The notes under the pieces: generated by a model
Told to the model about the DNA's origin: nothing
The model's database searches: none
Seen by the model: only the letters and a program-made list of their open reading frames with translations
Assembly (NCBI GenBank): GCA_033764055.1
Contig: JANRJI010000134.1
Span: forward strand, 1 to 64,000
Origin: Ga0077555 sp033764055
GTDB lineage: Bacteria > Pseudomonadota > Alphaproteobacteria > Rhizobiales > Hyphomicrobiaceae
Reading direction: 5' to 3'
DNA: 64,000 bases
Position numbers and translations under genes: made by a program
In this document: piece after piece, positions 8,837 through 16,755 of the stretch
Position numbering within the stretch: the stretch's first letter is position 1
Layout: each line of letters begins with the position of its first letter

Positions 8837-9451
8837 TCAAGGCTTCTCGAGGCCGAGCGAGATCTTGAAGCGTCGTCCGATGGCCGCCCCGTCCTTCTCC
8901 GGGAGCCGCCAGGGATCCTCGCTCAAGGCGATCTTGGCCACAGCCAGGATCGGTCCCGGCGCCTTGAACAGGAGGTCGGCGAGCTCCGACGACTGGCTCG
9001 CCTCGGTGACGAGCATGGTCTCGCGAATGCCGAAGCCCCTCGCCACGGCGCACAGGTCCACCCGGCTGCCGGTCAGCCCCCGTTGCCGCCCCGTCTCCGA
9101 GAAGGTCTCGTTGTCGAGCACGAGGATCGCGAGGTTGGCCGGAGCCTGGTCGGCGACGACACCCAGCGAGCCGATGCCCATCATCATCTCGCCGTCGCCG
9201 GTCAAGGCCAACACGCGACGGCCGGGCTGCGCCATGGCGAGACCCAGCGCTGTCGGCACTGCGAGGCCCATGCCACCCCATGAATAGAGATTGTCGGGCC
9301 GGTCGCCAGCCGCGAACAGATCCCAAGTCGGGCTGCCGAGCCCGGTGACCACGAGTCCGCTGCCGCGATGCTTCATCAGCTCGGCGACGAAGGGCCGCCG
9401 CTGCAGCTTGTTCGATGTGGGGGCGCTTTTCGCCGGTGCCTTGCTCATCAT
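8837..9451 (-). CDS. thiamine-diphosphate decarboxylase, beta (TPP-binding) subunit, sulfopyruvate/phosphonopyruvate decarboxylase-like
   Basis: This 204-residue protein is the TPP-pyrophosphate-binding half of a decarboxylase. The motif G-D-G-E-M-M-M begins near residue 87 and ends with the L-D-N-E needed for the Mg/TPP site about 27 residues on. Together with the upstream alpha subunit it matches the split architecture of ComD/ComE sulfopyruvate decarboxylase and related phosphonopyruvate decarboxylases. The start is the first of two adjacent ATGs at 9451 after GAGGGG. The alpha stop lies only 4 nt upstream. No coenzyme M or phosphonate genes sit nearby, so the substrate is open. Confidence 0.8.
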   Translation of the reverse strand: MMSKAPAKSAPTSNKLQRRPFVAELMKHRGSGLVVTGLGSPTWDLFAAGDRPDNLYSWGGMGLAVPTALGLAMAQPGRRVLALTGDGEMMMGIGSLGVVADQAPANLAILVLDNETFSETGRQRGLTGSRVDLCAVARGFGIRETMLVTEASQSSELADLLFKAPGPILAVAKIALSEDPWRLPEKDGAAIGRRFKISLGLEKP

Positions 9452-9455
9452 CCCC

Positions 9456-9995
9456 TCACTTCTGTCCGAACCCCTTTGCACCGATCACGCGCTGGCTGAC
9501 CAGCACGGCGGCGGAAATGCTGCTGTTGAAGGCCATGTCGGCGGCCGCAGCGAACGTCTCGGCGATCTCGTCCGGCTTCTCGACCGGGAAGCAGCGCACG
9601 CCGACCGCCTCGAGCGCTGGCCGGACGGCCGACCCCATCTGGATCTGCCACGGATTGAACTCGCCCCACTGGCCGCGCATCGTAACCAACATCAGGCACG
9701 GCGCGCGGTAGGCCGCCGGGAAACCGAGCGCGTTGATGCAGTTGCCGACCCCCGACGACTGCATCGCGACCATGGCCCTGACCCCGCCTGCCCACTGGCC
9801 GACGACAACTCCCATGCCCTCCTCCTCGGTCGACAGCGTGACGAGACGCATCTCGCGGTCTGCCTCGACCTTCTTGAGGAGCTGTGTGAGTCCGCCGTCG
9901 GGGATCGTGCACACGGTCTTGATGTCGCGTGCCTTCATCTCGCGGAAGACGTCGTCGGACCAATGGGCCGGCGTCGCCGCTGCTTTCGCTGCCAT
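9456..9995 (-). CDS. thiamine-diphosphate decarboxylase, alpha subunit, sulfopyruvate/phosphonopyruvate decarboxylase-like
   Basis: The 179-residue partner of the downstream beta subunit resembles the PYR domain of TPP enzymes. It carries the conserved glutamate context S-T-E-E-E-G at about residue 57, which in this family activates TPP across the subunit interface, followed by A-M-Q-S-S-G-V-G-N and a G-Q-W-G-E-F loop. ATG at 9995 is preferred to 10058 since homologous sequence begins only after it. The pair is an operon with a 4-nt gap. Confidence 0.8.
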   Translation of the reverse strand: MAAKAAATPAHWSDDVFREMKARDIKTVCTIPDGGLTQLLKKVEADREMRLVTLSTEEEGMGVVVGQWAGGVRAMVAMQSSGVGNCINALGFPAAYRAPCLMLVTMRGQWGEFNPWQIQMGSAVRPALEAVGVRCFPVEKPDEIAETFAAAADMAFNSSISAAVLVSQRVIGAKGFGQK

Positions 9996-10336
9996 GTGGG
10001 TGCTTCCGGTGGCGGGATGACTGTCGGGATTACCGGTTGGGGCTTGTGGCGCAGGCATCCACCGAGGTCAAGCCCAGCCGCAGCGCAGCGTGGTTCCGCG
10101 CGGGGTGCGGCACCGGGCACCCGTGCCGCGCCGCCTGTCGCCCGCGGGCCTTACGGGTGCCCAGCGACAAGTCTGTTGCGCCGCGACGATGGGATGACAC
10201 CTGCGCTGGTGGGGCCTATTGCAATTTGTGCAAACCATTGCTCTTTGGCACCTGTGACCGCAGGCACGAGAGCGAATGCCATCACAAGCCCGCCGCGAGG
10301 CCGGGTGCCGCTTCGAGGAGGAACCGACTGCCGGCC
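9996..10336. other. 341-bp divergent intergenic region
   Basis: It lies between the decarboxylase alpha subunit (minus) and the phosphatase gene (plus). A GCGGCAC/GTGCCGC inverted repeat sits near 10110-10135, in a run of G/C-rich repeats. No gene, recognised riboswitch or clear promoter was found. A GAGGAGGA near 10315 is the likely ribosome-binding site of the plus-strand gene, though 14 nt from its ATG. Confidence 0.4.
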
Positions 10337-11074
10337 ATGGGCAAGATTGCCAAGCATCAACGGCGCGCCATGCGCCGGATCGTGCGCGGCTGGCGGCAGG
10401 GAATTGCCGATGGGGCGCCGGAATGGGTTCGCAATTCGCTGGGCCCGGCGGTCAATTATGCGGACATGCTGCTGGTTGACCACGGCCTGTTCCGGCTTTT
10501 CTATCTGAACCTGCATCGGCTCGGGCCGAAAGCGTGGCGCTCGGCGCAGCCGGCACCCCATCAGATCCGCCATATCGCCCGCCTGGGCGTCAGGACCATC
10601 GTCAACCTCCGCGGTCCCCGCTACTGCGGCAGCTACTGGCTGGAGAGTCTGGCGTGCCGCCGTCAAGGGGTGCGGCTCGTCGATTACCAGGTTCGGTCGC
10701 GCGCCGCGCCCTCGAAGGAGGAGCTTCTCGGCGCCCGCGACCTCATTCGCAGTCTCGATGGGCCGGTGCTTTTCCACTGCAAGTCCGGTGCCGACCGGGC
10801 CGGCCTGATGAGCACGCTCTACCTCATCGTCGCCGAAGGCAGGCCGGTCACCGAGGCCCGCTCCCAGCTTTCGCTCAAGTACGGTCACATCCGGCAGGCC
10901 GACACCGGAATTCTCGATCACTTCTTCGAGTGCTATCTGGCAGACAATGCTGTCCGGCCGATCGAGTTCTTCGATTGGGTGCAGGACGTCTACGATCCCG
11001 ACGCGGTCAAGCAATCGTTCGCCGCCAAGGGCTGGGCCAACGTGATCACCAACAAGCTGTTGCGCCGCGAGTAG
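10337..11074 (+). CDS. dual-specificity/tyrosine phosphatase family protein
   Basis: The 245-residue protein has the cysteine phosphatase signature H-C-K-S-G-A-D-R, with catalytic Cys148 and Arg154, after a segment typical of the DSP/DUF442-like bacterial phosphatases (W-R-S-A-Q-P and T-I-V-N-L-R-G). A basic N-terminus of about 25 residues precedes it. The function is probably hydrolysis of a phosphate ester on protein, lipid or sugar; the partner is unknown. The start at 10337 is the only ATG close to a GAGGAGG sequence. It is convergent with the aconitase X genes, with only 9 nt between stops. Confidence 0.85.
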   Translation: MGKIAKHQRRAMRRIVRGWRQGIADGAPEWVRNSLGPAVNYADMLLVDHGLFRLFYLNLHRLGPKAWRSAQPAPHQIRHIARLGVRTIVNLRGPRYCGSYWLESLACRRQGVRLVDYQVRSRAAPSKEELLGARDLIRSLDGPVLFHCKSGADRAGLMSTLYLIVAEGRPVTEARSQLSLKYGHIRQADTGILDHFFECYLADNAVRPIEFFDWVQDVYDPDAVKQSFAAKGWANVITNKLLRRE

Positions 11075-11083
11075 GCCGCTCGG

Positions 11084-11506
11084 TCAGACGACAGCCACCG
11101 TACCCGCCTCGGGATCGACCGCGAGCCGTCGCCCCGTCTGCACCACGGCGGTGATGTCGACCGGGAACCGGTCGATCAGCGGCAGCTTCGCGAACGCCGC
11201 CCCCTGCGCCATGATCGGATTGGCGAAATTGAGGATCAGCGCCTTCGGCGCGAGCCCCCGCTCGACCATCTCGCGCAGCATCCAGGCCGTCGCGACACCG
11301 CCTTTTGCGATGTTGAGCACCAGAATTTTGCCGACGTAGCTCTCCCCGACCAGCTTGTGCGTCGGCCGCGAGAAGATGCCCTTCGTCAGATCGAGATCGT
11401 AGCGCGCCGAGAAGTTGTCGGCCGCCACCAGCGCCTCGCCCTCGACCCTCGCACCAGGGCCGGGATGGCCACGCCAGATGCGCCCCGTGCCAGCTTCCAT
11501 GCTCAT
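11084..11506 (-). CDS. aconitase X swivel-domain (small) subunit, DUF126
   Basis: A 140-residue swivelling domain as in the small subunit of two-chain aconitase X enzymes. Characterised relatives include cis-3-hydroxy-L-proline dehydratase in bacteria and mevalonate 5-phosphate dehydratase in archaea. Visible features are the G-K-I-L-V-L segment, the G-G-V-A-T-A-W loop and a N-P-I-M-A-Q-G-A motif. The start at 11506 has a strong GGGAGG and overlaps the large-subunit stop as ATGA, so the subunits are coupled. Confidence 0.88.
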   Translation of the reverse strand: MSMEAGTGRIWRGHPGPGARVEGEALVAADNFSARYDLDLTKGIFSRPTHKLVGESYVGKILVLNIAKGGVATAWMLREMVERGLAPKALILNFANPIMAQGAAFAKLPLIDRFPVDITAVVQTGRRLAVDPEAGTVAVV

Positions 11507-12765
11507 GCCGACCTCCCGAGGCCCGTGATCCGCCCCGCCACCGCACTCTCGACACAAGCCTCCATCGAGGCCAGCACCGGCTCGTAGCCGTAGCCGCCGA
11601 GGATGTTGACGATCTTCGCGGAGTTGGACATGAGACGGGTCCAGCCGTTGGCCTGGCCGATCTCGCGGGCATACATCTGATAGAAGCAGACGCCTGAGAG
11701 CACGACCGCGCCGGACGCCTCGATCGTCGCCGTGAGCCCCATCCGATCAGCCGCCGCCTTGATGTCCGGCGACGTCGCGGCGAGCATGGCAACCTTCGGC
11801 GAGAGGCGCTTGCCGTCGAGCAGGCCGGCCAGCTCGCGCATCTCGAACAGCGAGAGCTGCGGCGCCGCGAACACCACGACGTCGAGCTTGTCGTCCTTCG
11901 GGCGGTAGGAGGCCATCAAGGCTGCCACGTCCGCGTCACCGATCCGGCGGGCTGCCGGCACCGGCCCGTCGAACGCCGATTGGAGATCGGGTGCCTCGGG
12001 CGTCACGCCGGGCATGTGGAACAGCGGCGTCGAGCCGAAGCTCGCCAGCGCCGCGCCGAATTGCTTGATCTCGTCCGATGTCACGGGCGGCGCGAGCCCG
12101 GAGAGCACCGGCACCTCCCAATAGCTCGTCATGGCGCGGCCGACGATGGCGCCGAGAGCGCCCCACTCGGCGAGATCGTGCGGCCGTGCCGTCACCTCGA
12201 AGTGCGTCGTTCCGCGGCGGCGCTCGTCGAGATGAAAGCCGTAGCGCGGCGTCCGGCCGGTCAGCGCCGCAGCCAATGCCGATGGCCCGCCCTCGAAATT
12301 CGTCCGTGCGCCGAGCACGCTGTTGGCATAGATCGAGGAGCCCGTGTCTCCGAAGGCGATGTGCTCGCCCTTCACCGGCGGGATCACCGACTGATAGTTG
12401 ATGCAGGTGTTGGTCATCATCACGCCGAGCGCCTCGAACGCGGCCGTCGCGCGCCGCTCGAGATCGGCCATGGCCTCGGTCTGGCCGAGCCGCTTGTAGG
12501 CCGCGAAATCGACGCCGCGCGGGTCGGTGACGGTCGGCACACGGACGCGCCGCTGCGCCTTCGGGAGGGCAGCCAGCTGCTCGAGAAATGCCAAACCCGA
12601 CGGACCCAGCGCCTCCGGGTCGGCCATGATGTGCACCTGGGAAATGGCCACCGTGTCTTTTGCGTCGAAGAAGCGGCCGACGCTGACGATCTGCTCCATC
12701 GCATACTGCCGCGCGGGGCCTTCCGCCCCCGCCAGCATCGCCTGCTCGTGATCGGTGAGGTTCAT
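11503..12765 (-). CDS. aconitase X catalytic (large) subunit
   Basis: The 420-residue catalytic subunit of an AcnX-type Fe-S dehydratase. It has the family features N-L-T-D-H-E-Q at the N-terminus, T-N-T-C-I-N-Y-Q near 115, G-D-T-G-S-S near 135, and C-terminal M-S-N-S-A-K, whose cysteine and serine neighbourhood lines the active site. The likely reaction is dehydration of a small hydroxy-acid or hydroxyproline isomer; the substrate is not determined by sequence. ATG at 12765 is chosen over 12843 because family homology begins there. The upstream neighbour is glyS on the same strand. Confidence 0.88.
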   Translation of the reverse strand: MNLTDHEQAMLAGAEGPARQYAMEQIVSVGRFFDAKDTVAISQVHIMADPEALGPSGLAFLEQLAALPKAQRRVRVPTVTDPRGVDFAAYKRLGQTEAMADLERRATAAFEALGVMMTNTCINYQSVIPPVKGEHIAFGDTGSSIYANSVLGARTNFEGGPSALAAALTGRTPRYGFHLDERRRGTTHFEVTARPHDLAEWGALGAIVGRAMTSYWEVPVLSGLAPPVTSDEIKQFGAALASFGSTPLFHMPGVTPEAPDLQSAFDGPVPAARRIGDADVAALMASYRPKDDKLDVVVFAAPQLSLFEMRELAGLLDGKRLSPKVAMLAATSPDIKAAADRMGLTATIEASGAVVLSGVCFYQMYAREIGQANGWTRLMSNSAKIVNILGGYGYEPVLASMEACVESAVAGRITGLGRSA

Positions 12766-12839
12766 GGGTTCACCCCGATAAGGTGCGGGCGCCCCCTCTC
12801 CCCATTGCAGGAGCGGAGCAATGGGGAGAGGGGACGAGA

Positions 12840-14969
12840 TCAACCACTGATCCTCGAGAAGTCGGCCACGTTCAGCGTGGCGGCGCGGATTTCAGAGAGC
12901 AGCTTCAGGCGATTCTCGCGAAGCTTCGGATCGGGCGCGTTGACCGTCACCTTCTCGAAGAAGGCATCGACCGGCGCACGAAGGTCGGCCAGCGCGTTCA
13001 TGGCGCCGGTGAAATTCTCGACGTTGAGCGCAGCCACGGTGTCCTGCTTGGCCTGCTCGATGGCGGCGGCGAGCGCCGTCTCGGCGTCCTCGACGAGCAG
13101 CTTGATGTCGTAGTCGCCGGCATAGCTGCGCTTGTCCTTCTTCTCCTCGATCGAGAGGATGTTGGCGGCACGCTTGACGCCGGCGAGCAGGTTAGCGCCG
13201 TCGTCAGTCTTGAGGAAATCATCCAGCGCCTCGACCCGACGCACGATCAGCGCGAGGTCGTCCTGCCCGCCGAGCGCGAACACCGCATCGATCAGGTCGT
13301 GCCGCGCACCCTTCTCGCGGAGGTGGACCTTCAGGCGGTCGGCGAAGAAGGAGAGGAGGTCGAATTTGGCAAGAATACGTTTCTGGCTATCTTCTTCGCT
13401 CTCGCCAGGAAGCGTATCTGGAGCCGGCCAATAATTCTGTTTCTTGAGCTCTGCTTGAGCTGCTCCAATAATGCGCACCAGCGGCACCCGCAAATCATTC
13501 TCCAGCACGATCCGGATCACACCCAACGCCGCACGCCGGAGCTGATACGGATCGCCGCTCCCCGTCGGCTTCTCGCCGATGGCCCAGAACCCGACCAGCG
13601 TGTCGAGCTTGTCGGCCAGCGCCACCGCAATCGAGACTGGCGCCGTCGGCACCGTGTCGCTCTGCCCCCGCGGCTTGTAGTGCTCCTCGATCGCCGCGGC
13701 GATCTTCGGGTTCATGTGCTCGGCTTCGGCGTAGTAGCGGCCCATCAGGCCCTGCAGCTCGGGAAACTCGCCGACCATGCCGGAGACGAGATCGGCCTTG
13801 CACAGCTGCGCCGCGCGCCCGGCGAGATCGGGCTCGGCGTCGACCGCCCCCGCGATCTGGCGAGCAAGCTCGGTGATCCGCTCCATGCGGTCCCACTGGG
13901 TGCCGAGCTTTTCGTGGAACGTGATGCCCTTCAGCTCGAAGTGCATCGGCTCGAGCTTGCGCTTCAGGTCCTGCTCCCAGAAGAAGCGGGCGTCCGAGAG
14001 CCGGGCGCGGATGACCTTCTCGTTGCCCTTGATGATCTCGTGGCCGCCGTCGGCGGCGACGAGGTTCGCGACCATCAGAAAGCGGTTGGCGAGCTTGCCG
14101 GTTGCGGGATCACGGAGCGAGAAGCACTTCTGGTGCGCGCGCATGGACGTCGTCAGGCACTCGCCCGGGACGGCGAGGAAGGCGTCGTCGAAGGTGCCCA
14201 TGTGCACGGTCGGCCATTCGGTGAGGCCGGCATTCTCGGCGAGCAGCGCCTCTTCCTCGACCAGCTCGAGCCCGGCCTTCCGGGCCAGCGCCTCGGCCTG
14301 CTCGCGGATCATCTCCGCGCGCTCCGACGCGGGCAGCAGCACCTTCGCGGCGGCGAGCCTGGTGCCGTAGTCCTCGAAATTCCTCACCTCGAACGGCACG
14401 TTGCCGTGGAAGCGGTGGCCGCGCGTGACGTTGCCGCTGTGCACCCCGCCCACCTCGACCGGAACGACCTTGCCGGCATAGAGGCAGACGATCGAATGCA
14501 GCGGCCGGACCCAGTGGAAGGTGCCCGAGCCCCAGCGCTGCGACTTCGGCCAGGGGAACTTCTCGAGCGTCTCCTTCAGCACGTCGGCGATGATGATCGG
14601 CGCTGGCTGACCTGGCCGCTCGATGTGCGCGACGTAGTAGCTGCCCTTCTTGCCGTCCTCGACGACCTTCGCCTCGCCGATGGAGCCCAGCCCCGTGCTC
14701 TTCAGGAAGCCCTGGATCGCCGCTTCCGGCGCGCCGACACGGGGCCCCTTGCGCTCGTCGGAGACCGCCGGCGACATCGCCGGCACGGCCTCCACGGCGA
14801 GCGTCAGCCGCCTCGGGGTCGCGAACGACAGCGCGGTGCCGTAGCGGAGGCCGCGCTTGCCGAGGCCCTCGAGGACGAGCCGCTTGAGGTCGTCCGCGGC
14901 GCGCGCCTGCATGCGGGCCGGAATCTCCTCGGAGAAGAGCTCGATCAGCAGTTCAGAGGACGTGAGCAT
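12840..14969 (-). CDS. glyS: glycyl-tRNA synthetase beta subunit
   Basis: The beta chain of the bacterial alpha2-beta2 glycyl-tRNA synthetase, which carries the tRNA-binding and editing-like regions. The 709-residue product opens with the hallmark L-L-I-E-L-F-S-E-E-I-P-A and ends with a DALR-like anticodon-binding region. ATG at 14969 best matches the family start; ATG at 14996 adds nine residues. Neither has a clear ribosome-binding site. The catalytic alpha chain gene glyQ, normally immediately upstream and often overlapping, is not present in this window; a DUF4166 gene is there instead. Confidence 0.95.
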   Translation of the reverse strand: MLTSSELLIELFSEEIPARMQARAADDLKRLVLEGLGKRGLRYGTALSFATPRRLTLAVEAVPAMSPAVSDERKGPRVGAPEAAIQGFLKSTGLGSIGEAKVVEDGKKGSYYVAHIERPGQPAPIIIADVLKETLEKFPWPKSQRWGSGTFHWVRPLHSIVCLYAGKVVPVEVGGVHSGNVTRGHRFHGNVPFEVRNFEDYGTRLAAAKVLLPASERAEMIREQAEALARKAGLELVEEEALLAENAGLTEWPTVHMGTFDDAFLAVPGECLTTSMRAHQKCFSLRDPATGKLANRFLMVANLVAADGGHEIIKGNEKVIRARLSDARFFWEQDLKRKLEPMHFELKGITFHEKLGTQWDRMERITELARQIAGAVDAEPDLAGRAAQLCKADLVSGMVGEFPELQGLMGRYYAEAEHMNPKIAAAIEEHYKPRGQSDTVPTAPVSIAVALADKLDTLVGFWAIGEKPTGSGDPYQLRRAALGVIRIVLENDLRVPLVRIIGAAQAELKKQNYWPAPDTLPGESEEDSQKRILAKFDLLSFFADRLKVHLREKGARHDLIDAVFALGGQDDLALIVRRVEALDDFLKTDDGANLLAGVKRAANILSIEEKKDKRSYAGDYDIKLLVEDAETALAAAIEQAKQDTVAALNVENFTGAMNALADLRAPVDAFFEKVTVNAPDPKLRENRLKLLSEIRAATLNVADFSRISG

Positions 14970-15208
14970 CGGGAGCGGCCATTCCGAATTGTTCATGCGG
15001 TGCCGGCCATGGGGCCGAAGCGTAAGACTGCAACCCTTGCCGCCAATCGAGGCCTCTGGCAAGCGGCGGGGCAGGCCGCGACGGCCTCAACCGCCTCGCG
15101 CCCGCAAGGTAGCGGTTGCTTGCGGATGGGCGCGTCCGCTCAGGCCTGCTTCGAGGGCACCTGGCGTCATAGGAGAGCTACAGCCCTGTGCACGCCACAG
15201 TCACGGGC

Positions 15209-15901
15209 TCACAACGGCAGCTCCTCGAAATGTGCGGTCTGATGCACGAGCCGGCCGAGCCACGGATGGTCCAGGGTCAACTCGAACGTGAATCGCCCGC
15301 CGCCCTCGTCACGGTGTGTAATGGTGGCGCTGCCGGGCTCGAGCCAGCGCGGCAACGACACACAGAGGCCCCCGATCTCGACGGCGTAGCCCGCGCTCCG
15401 GAACACGAGCGCGGCGGGCTCGACATGCACGGTGAGCCGCATCAACAGGCCGGCGCCGATGGCCTCCTCGAGCCCGGTCGGTCCGGCGAAGCGCTTCACG
15501 GAGCAGATGGTCTGGGGCAGACCGCTCCGCGTGTAGAGGCGAGCGTAGAGCTGGCCGCCGAGATCGGGGCGCTCGGTCACCATGACCGTGGCGGGGCCGG
15601 TCGCACCGTGCTCGTCCGGGAGGGCGCTGCCGAAAATGGCTGCGAGACGGGCGAGGAGGCGGCCGGTCGTCGTCACGGAGGTCTCGACGACCTCGCCGTG
15701 GAACAGGCGCGACTCGCCGGGCGCGAGGTTCCGCGAGAACCGCTCGCGGATGACGGCGGGAAGCCGGTACCAGGCCTCGGGACCGAGAAGATCGCGAAAG
15801 CGCGTCTCCGGTCTCGCATGAGACGCCACGGCCAGGCCCCCGACTGCAGCGGCGCAGGAGCGCCGATCTTCGAGTTTCGCTTCGTCAGTTATTTCCGTCA
15901 T
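15209..15901 (-). CDS. DUF4166 family protein
   Basis: The 230-residue protein ends in the DUF4166 pattern: K-R-F-A-G-P-T-G-L-E-E, then A-L-V-F-R-S-A-G-Y, L-P-R-W-L-E-P-G, T-H-R-D-E-G-G-G-R-F-T-F and the C-terminal L-G-R-L-V-H-Q. The biochemical function of the family is unknown. It follows a GbsR-like regulator with a 54-nt gap, in which an octa-T run occurs. An 18-bp palindrome lies across its start codon, and a near-identical one across the start of the regulator, so the pair is probably one regulon. GGAAGGA lies 12-18 nt before the ATG. Confidence 0.9.
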   Translation of the reverse strand: MTEITDEAKLEDRRSCAAAVGGLAVASHARPETRFRDLLGPEAWYRLPAVIRERFSRNLAPGESRLFHGEVVETSVTTTGRLLARLAAIFGSALPDEHGATGPATVMVTERPDLGGQLYARLYTRSGLPQTICSVKRFAGPTGLEEAIGAGLLMRLTVHVEPAALVFRSAGYAVEIGGLCVSLPRWLEPGSATITHRDEGGGRFTFELTLDHPWLGRLVHQTAHFEELPL

Positions 15902-15909
15902 GACAGAAA
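15892..15909. promoter_or_regulatory. palindromic operator over the DUF4166 start codon
   Basis: TTTCCGTCA at 15892-15900 faces TGACAGAAA at 15901-15909, an 18-bp palindrome with one mismatched pair. The start codon (15901-15899, minus strand) is at its centre. The upstream half and flank (TGACAGAAAYAT on the plus strand) match the site at 16540-16557. A repressor bound here would block elongation or initiation of the DUF4166 gene. Confidence 0.7.
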
Positions 15910-15955
15910 CATCCTTCCAAAAAAAACGCCTCGCTGGATGGCATGGGGGAGTGGA

Positions 15956-16549
15956 TCACGTCCTGTCCTTGACCACAGCTTCGCTCTCGATTTTGTCAGG
16001 CCTCGCGGGCAGGAAGCGCAGGATAGCGCTTCCGAGCCGCAGCACCAGGGCAAGCTTCGACCGCGGCACCTGGCGCATGTCGCGTGCCCACCTGTCGAGG
16101 CTCTCGGTGAGCTCGAGCATGGCGACGATGCGCCCGCGCGTCGTTGGGTCGATGAAGCGGTCGGCCTCGGCCTCGGCCCTCGCCGTCCTCAGCATGGCAA
16201 CGGTGGGATCGAGCTCGCGCGCCTTCCGGCCCTCGGCAATGCGTGTGATCATTTCCCAAAGGTCGCTCTCGGCCTCAAAGAAGTCGCGGCGGTCGCCCAG
16301 CACCGGCACGCGGCGTACGAGCCCCCAGCCGATGAGCTCCTTGAGCGAGTTGGACACGTTGGACCGCGCCAGCGTCAGCGTCTCGGCGACGTCTTCGGCG
16401 GTGAGCGGCCGTCCGGACAGATAGAGCAGGGCGTGGATCTGCCCGATGGACCGGTTGACACCCCAGACCGTACCCATCTCCCCCCAATGCAGCACGAAGC
16501 GCTCCACGGCGGCGGGCATCGAAGGCTTCTTCTGGGTTGTTTCTGTCAT
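15956..16549 (-). CDS. GbsR/MarR-family transcriptional regulator
   Basis: The 197-residue protein matches the GbsR branch of winged-helix regulators. The N-terminal signature W-G-E-M-G-T-V-W-G-V-N-R lies near residues 22-33, followed by the helix-turn-helix with L-T-A-E-D-V-A-E-T-L and R-S-N-V-S-N-S-L-K-E-L, and a C-terminal helical region for dimerisation. Start: the ATG at 16549 sits in the centre of a perfect palindrome and 6 nt after a good -10, so the mRNA may be leaderless; there is no ribosome-binding site. A start six codons earlier would lie inside the promoter. It precedes the DUF4166 gene and diverges from the sterol-desaturase gene. Confidence 0.9.
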   Translation of the reverse strand: MTETTQKKPSMPAAVERFVLHWGEMGTVWGVNRSIGQIHALLYLSGRPLTAEDVAETLTLARSNVSNSLKELIGWGLVRRVPVLGDRRDFFEAESDLWEMITRIAEGRKARELDPTVAMLRTARAEAEADRFIDPTTRGRIVAMLELTESLDRWARDMRQVPRSKLALVLRLGSAILRFLPARPDKIESEAVVKDRT

Positions 16550-16557
16550 GACAGAAA
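16540..16557. promoter_or_regulatory. perfect 18-bp palindromic operator over the regulator start codon
   Basis: TTTCTGTCA at 16540-16548 and TGACAGAAA at 16549-16557 form a perfect inverted repeat without spacer. It covers the start codon of the GbsR-like gene and touches the -10 hexamer. The near copy at the DUF4166 start points to the regulator itself as the binder. Confidence 0.78.
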
Positions 16558-16584
16558 TATATGGCATCGAAGCGTGCTTGTCGA
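16550..16584 (-). promoter_or_regulatory. sigma-70-type promoter giving a probable leaderless mRNA
   Basis: On the minus strand TCGACA (16584-16579), a 17-bp spacer and TATATT (16561-16556) form a promoter with five of six matches in each hexamer. Only six bases, TCTGTC, separate the -10 from the ATG at 16549. Transcription starting at the usual distance would begin at or next to the A of the start codon. Confidence 0.68.
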
Positions 16585-16755
16585 GGACTGGTCCTGGGCG
16601 GGCGGCCCAATGGCCATCTCCGCCGCCGCAGACCCGTCGGCCGACGCCCGATCTGCAGAAAAGTGTCCGTGAAATCAGGCGGAGGGCCTCTCAGCACTTT
16701 TTAATGCTGACGCCGTAGCCTCGTTGCCTCGTGTGGTGAGCGCGTCGAGGCCGTC

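Noticed and set aside
10100..10200. Possible riboswitch in the GC-rich leader before the phosphatase gene
   Set aside because: Only a short GCGGCAC/GTGCCGC stem was found; no conserved core of a known riboswitch class is visible.
12783..15242. An 819-codon plus-strand frame opposite glyS
   Set aside because: Antisense shadow of glyS; composition is typical of the reverse complement of a GC-rich gene.
15902..15955. Transcription attenuator in the gap between regulator and DUF4166 (octa-T run)
   Set aside because: The T run is not preceded by a convincing stem on the transcribed strand, so I did not call a terminator.
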